Source: Saprospiraceae bacterium
Lineage (GTDB): Bacteria; Bacteroidota; Bacteroidia; Chitinophagales; Saprospiraceae
Direction: 5' to 3'
Assembly: GCA_013002625.1 (NCBI GenBank)
Contig: JABDJE010000288.1
Coordinates: 1-7,621, forward strand
Length of the DNA stretch: 7,621 bases
The translations under genes were made by a program, and so were the position numbers. Positions 5,426 to 7,621 of the stretch are shown here, piece by piece. The notes beneath the pieces were generated by a model. That model did not search any database and was not told where the DNA came from. It saw nothing but the letters and a program-made list of their open reading frames with translations. How positions within the stretch are numbered: position 1 is the first letter of the stretch; the number at the start of each line of letters is the position of its first letter.

Positions 5426-7621
5426 TTACCTGCGTTAAGGGGTCTGTTATACCTCAAGAATCCATTGGTATAAATTGTAGCACAACCATCGCCGCAGAAG
5501 TAGCCAGTCAATTCGATACTTTGCTGGCATGAATCCGTATTTCCACAGTCATCGCTCACAAAAAATGTCCTAACTATTATACCATGTCCGTTGTATGTAT
5601 TTACACCCGTCGTATCATCTTCGTAATACCAATTATACGAGCCCAGGCAGGTATTGTTTATTATAGGCGCACCAGTGAATCCTATGGTAGTGTCTATAGT
5701 ACAGGTATTATCAAAAGTGATAGTTAGATCATCCGGACAAATAATTTCAGGTGGCACTGTATCAATTACATTGATGGTCTGGACCAACGTACTTGTATTG
5801 CTACATTCATCAGCATATACCCAGGTTCTGGTTATTTCAAATTCATTTATACAGGTGATACTAATTGTGTCTTCCTGATAAGATAACTGGGTCACATTGG
5901 TACCTGAACATGCGTCCTCAACAGTCGGGTCACTATAGGGTGGTATACTATCACAATCAACTGTAATATCGGGATGAGAAAAGAATTCAGGTCCTGATAA
6001 ATCAAACAATTGAATGTTTTGAACACAGGTTTGAGTATTCTCACATTGGTCAGTAACAATAAATGTTCTTGTAACAATTAGCGTAGCAGCAGGACAAACA
6101 TCAGGTACAATTGTATCGATATACATTATTGAAAGAAATCCACAAATATCATTGATAGTTCCACCAAGGTTGATGAATGTATTATTATCAACAGGTGCCA
6201 AGGTGTCAGAATAATTCAGCCCCGTTGTGGCAACCGTTACATCATTTTCATCACATCCATCCACACTTAAGTTATCTGGAGGGCAGGTAATCTCAGGATT
6301 GGTGAGATCGACAAACTCTAATGATTGTACACAGGTATCCGAATTCCCACAATCATCTGTTACAACAAAAGTTCTTGTAACAACTATAATTGGGTTTGGA
6401 CAGGTATTATCCGAAATCACATCATAATAACTAATTGTGACATCATTCACTTCTGAAAATGCTCCACCTACATCTATAAATTGTTGCACTGAAATCACTA
6501 CAGGGAATGTAGAGTAAGGTAAGCCACCTATCACACCATTCACATCTGTAGTATCACAACCTGTGATATCTACTATATCCGGTGGACAAGTAGTTATCAC
6601 AGGACTCAATGTATCCAAAACCGTTAGTGTTTGTACTTGAGTACTGGTATTTCCACAATCATCAGTAGCAATAAAAGTTCTATATATTAAACCAGTATTA
6701 CTACAACCAGTCAGGCCTGATGCATCATCAATGTAGCCAATCGCAGGGTTTAGATCGCAATTATCTGTCGCACCCGGAAAGCCAGTATTTGCGATGGTGG
6801 TATCAGGATCCGTGGGGTTATCTAAATAGAGGGTAACATCAGAAGGAAAGCTATTAAGTACAGGCGGTACAGTTTCGGGCGCTGCAATATATACTTCGGT
6901 ATTCCAACATTCAGGTGTGCCGGGCCTGGAGGCAATAATTGAATACAATTCATTGTTCGAAGGCACCACAAATATTCCTGTTGAATTTGTACTCATAGTG
7001 TCACCCTGGTTATCCAATAAATCAAATACAATATCTGGACAAACAACATCTGGTGTATAGGTTAATTCTGTTTGACATTCATCTTCACAATCTCCTGTTA
7101 TTACACCATCCAAAGTAGGATAGACAGTCATTGTCTTCGTTATACTTGTTGTCGCATCACAATCTGTAGGATTTACACCTACTGAATAATCTAAATTAAT
7201 ACCATTGCAATCTGTAACAGCAGCTCCAGTATATGAGAAAATTGGGTCTGCACAGGTTGTGCAACTTAAATAATTCAATGCACTTGAAGGGTTGGCAGAC
7301 CATACCGCACCCGGACTCGCATAAAACTGAACATCACATTCTTCATTAGTATCTTCTAGTTCAAGGCAGGGTTTAGGTATACCCGTTATATCTAAGCTTA
7401 TTGTATTAAAATTACCCTCCTTACAAAGGGTGAATATAAATGTAACATCCTCGGCATTAGGCTCCCCCTCACAATACGTCGTCTGATTCGGACAATAGGG
7501 GTCACATACCGAAGTTCCATTATTTCTAGAGGAAGGACATCCATTCTGAAGTTCATGGACATCGATAGCACATTGGTTAGGACCATTATATGAAAAATCT
7601 AATCCTTCCGTACCTGGAGGT
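5422..7621 (-). CDS. extracellular HYR-like repeat protein, 5' end beyond window
   Basis: The minus-strand frame is open from the right edge to TAG at 5424-5422, showing 732 residues with no start in view. The codon at 7278 is TTG inside the frame, not a real start. The visible N-terminal part (1-123) has ten cysteines (17, 28, 39, 43, 50, 66, 85, 95, 120, 123). Residues 251-705 hold five HYR-like units, each with an R-T-[FW]-x-x-[TSA]-D-x-C-x-N segment, at 314, 416, 518, 598 and 684, commonly followed by a (V/L)xDT-PP-I-CP linker. Paired cysteines and absent long hydrophobic helices suggest an exported, disulfide-stabilised surface or adhesin-type protein. The last 27 residues end in NGFLRYNRPLNAGN and match neither the type IX sorting domain nor the gliding-motility C-terminal domain as I know them. 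The signal peptide should lie beyond the window. Binding target unknown. Confidence 0.88.
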   Translation of the reverse strand, partial: PPGTEGLDFSYNGPNQCAIDVHELQNGCPSSRNNGTSVCDPYCPNQTTYCEGEPNAEDVTFIFTLCKEGNFNTISLDITGIPKPCLELEDTNEECDVQFYASPGAVWSANPSSALNYLSCTTCADPIFSYTGAAVTDCNGINLDYSVGVNPTDCDATTSITKTMTVYPTLDGVITGDCEDECQTELTYTPDVVCPDIVFDLLDNQGDTMSTNSTGIFVVPSNNELYSIIASRPGTPECWNTEVYIAAPETVPPVLNSFPSDVTLYLDNPTDPDTTIANTGFPGATDNCDLNPAIGYIDDASGLTGCSNTGLIYRTFIATDDCGNTSTQVQTLTVLDTLSPVITTCPPDIVDITGCDTTDVNGVIGGLPYSTFPVVISVQQFIDVGGAFSEVNDVTISYYDVISDNTCPNPIIVVTRTFVVTDDCGNSDTCVQSLEFVDLTNPEITCPPDNLSVDGCDENDVTVATTGLNYSDTLAPVDNNTFINLGGTINDICGFLSIMYIDTIVPDVCPAATLIVTRTFIVTDQCENTQTCVQNIQLFDLSGPEFFSHPDITVDCDSIPPYSDPTVEDACSGTNVTQLSYQEDTISITCINEFEITRTWVYADECSNTSTLVQTINVIDTVPPEIICPDDLTITFDNTCTIDTTIGFTGAPIINNTCLGSYNWYYEDDTTGVNTYNGHGIIVRTFFVSDDCGNTDSCQQSIELTGYFCGDGCATIYTNGFLRYNRPLNAGN
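5506..6870 (-). repeat. five tandem HYR-like protein repeats
   Basis: Approximate units, in coding order, are 6870-6610, 6609-6301, 6300-5998, 5997-5758 and 5757-5506 (87, 103, 101, 80 and 84 residues). Units two and three are longer and most alike: each has CPPD, a GCDxxDV segment, a central FI-x-x-GG segment, a CP before the core, and VTRTF followed by the Asp-x-Cys core. DNA similarity is strongest around the core, for example near 6348-6375 and 6654-6681. The repeats are diverged at DNA level, so they look old rather than recently amplified. Confidence 0.75.

Noticed and set aside
5892..6077. Minus-strand short frame inside the repeat region
   Set aside because: A different frame within the long repeat-protein gene, with no motif of its own.
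5654..6427. Plus-strand open frames opposite the repeat-protein gene
   Set aside because: Their low-complexity Val/Ser-rich products arise from the repeat structure on the other strand. The minus-strand frame has regular conserved motifs.
5539..6681. Regularly spaced similar DNA segments, considered as a CRISPR array
   Set aside because: Spacing is about 240-310 bases, the segments are imperfect, and they encode the conserved protein core, so they are coding repeats.
7398..7586. Minus-strand 62-codon frame near the right edge
   Set aside because: It competes with the open frame of the repeat protein, whose cysteine-rich composition continues smoothly through this region.
1..7621. Insertion sequences, integrases, attachment sites, tRNA or rRNA genes
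   Set aside because: No transposase or recombinase motifs, terminal inverted repeats with target duplications, or RNA-gene folds were seen on either strand.

Overview
The window reads as chromosomal DNA of a member of the Bacteroidota. The evidence is AT-rich DNA with A-rich leaders in place of Shine-Dalgarno sites, a DUF6089/PorG-type outer-membrane barrel, a propeller plus Y_Y_Y-type periplasmic sensor region, and a long cysteine-containing HYR-like repeat protein. The HYR-like protein hints at Saprospiria or a relative, but that rank is only inference.

Layout. Bases 1-306 hold no gene but carry several nested inverted repeats. nadA (quinolinate synthase, NAD biosynthesis) follows at 307-1317. 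Next, at 1363-3510, is a secreted beta-propeller-like protein with a Y_Y_Y-like domain and one C-terminal membrane segment. It looks like the sensor half of a two-component receptor, with no kinase or other output domain. After a 64-base gap come three tightly packed plus-strand genes: a PorG-like outer-membrane barrel (3575-4387), a YjbQ/UPF0047 protein (4398-4805) and a LysE/RhtB-type exporter (4802-5425). The barrel and yjbQ are 10 bases apart; yjbQ and the exporter overlap by 4 bases, so the three are probably one transcript.

The right-hand 2.2 kb is a convergent minus-strand gene for an extracellular, cysteine-containing repeat protein. It enters from beyond the right edge and shows at least 732 residues. 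It ends on the same palindromic CTAG that stops the exporter gene, so no intergenic DNA separates the two. There is no methionine start near 7278: the frame stays open to the window edge.

The genes do not form one obvious pathway. nadA and yjbQ are cytoplasmic enzymes, the exporter is in the inner membrane, the sensor-like protein is anchored there facing the periplasm, the barrel is in the outer membrane, and the repeat protein is probably on the surface or secreted. I found no RNA gene, mobile element, CRISPR array or convincing new system. The points most worth a second look are the output-less sensor, the shared CTAG stop, the repeat protein without a recognisable C-terminal sorting domain, and the structured DNA upstream of nadA.
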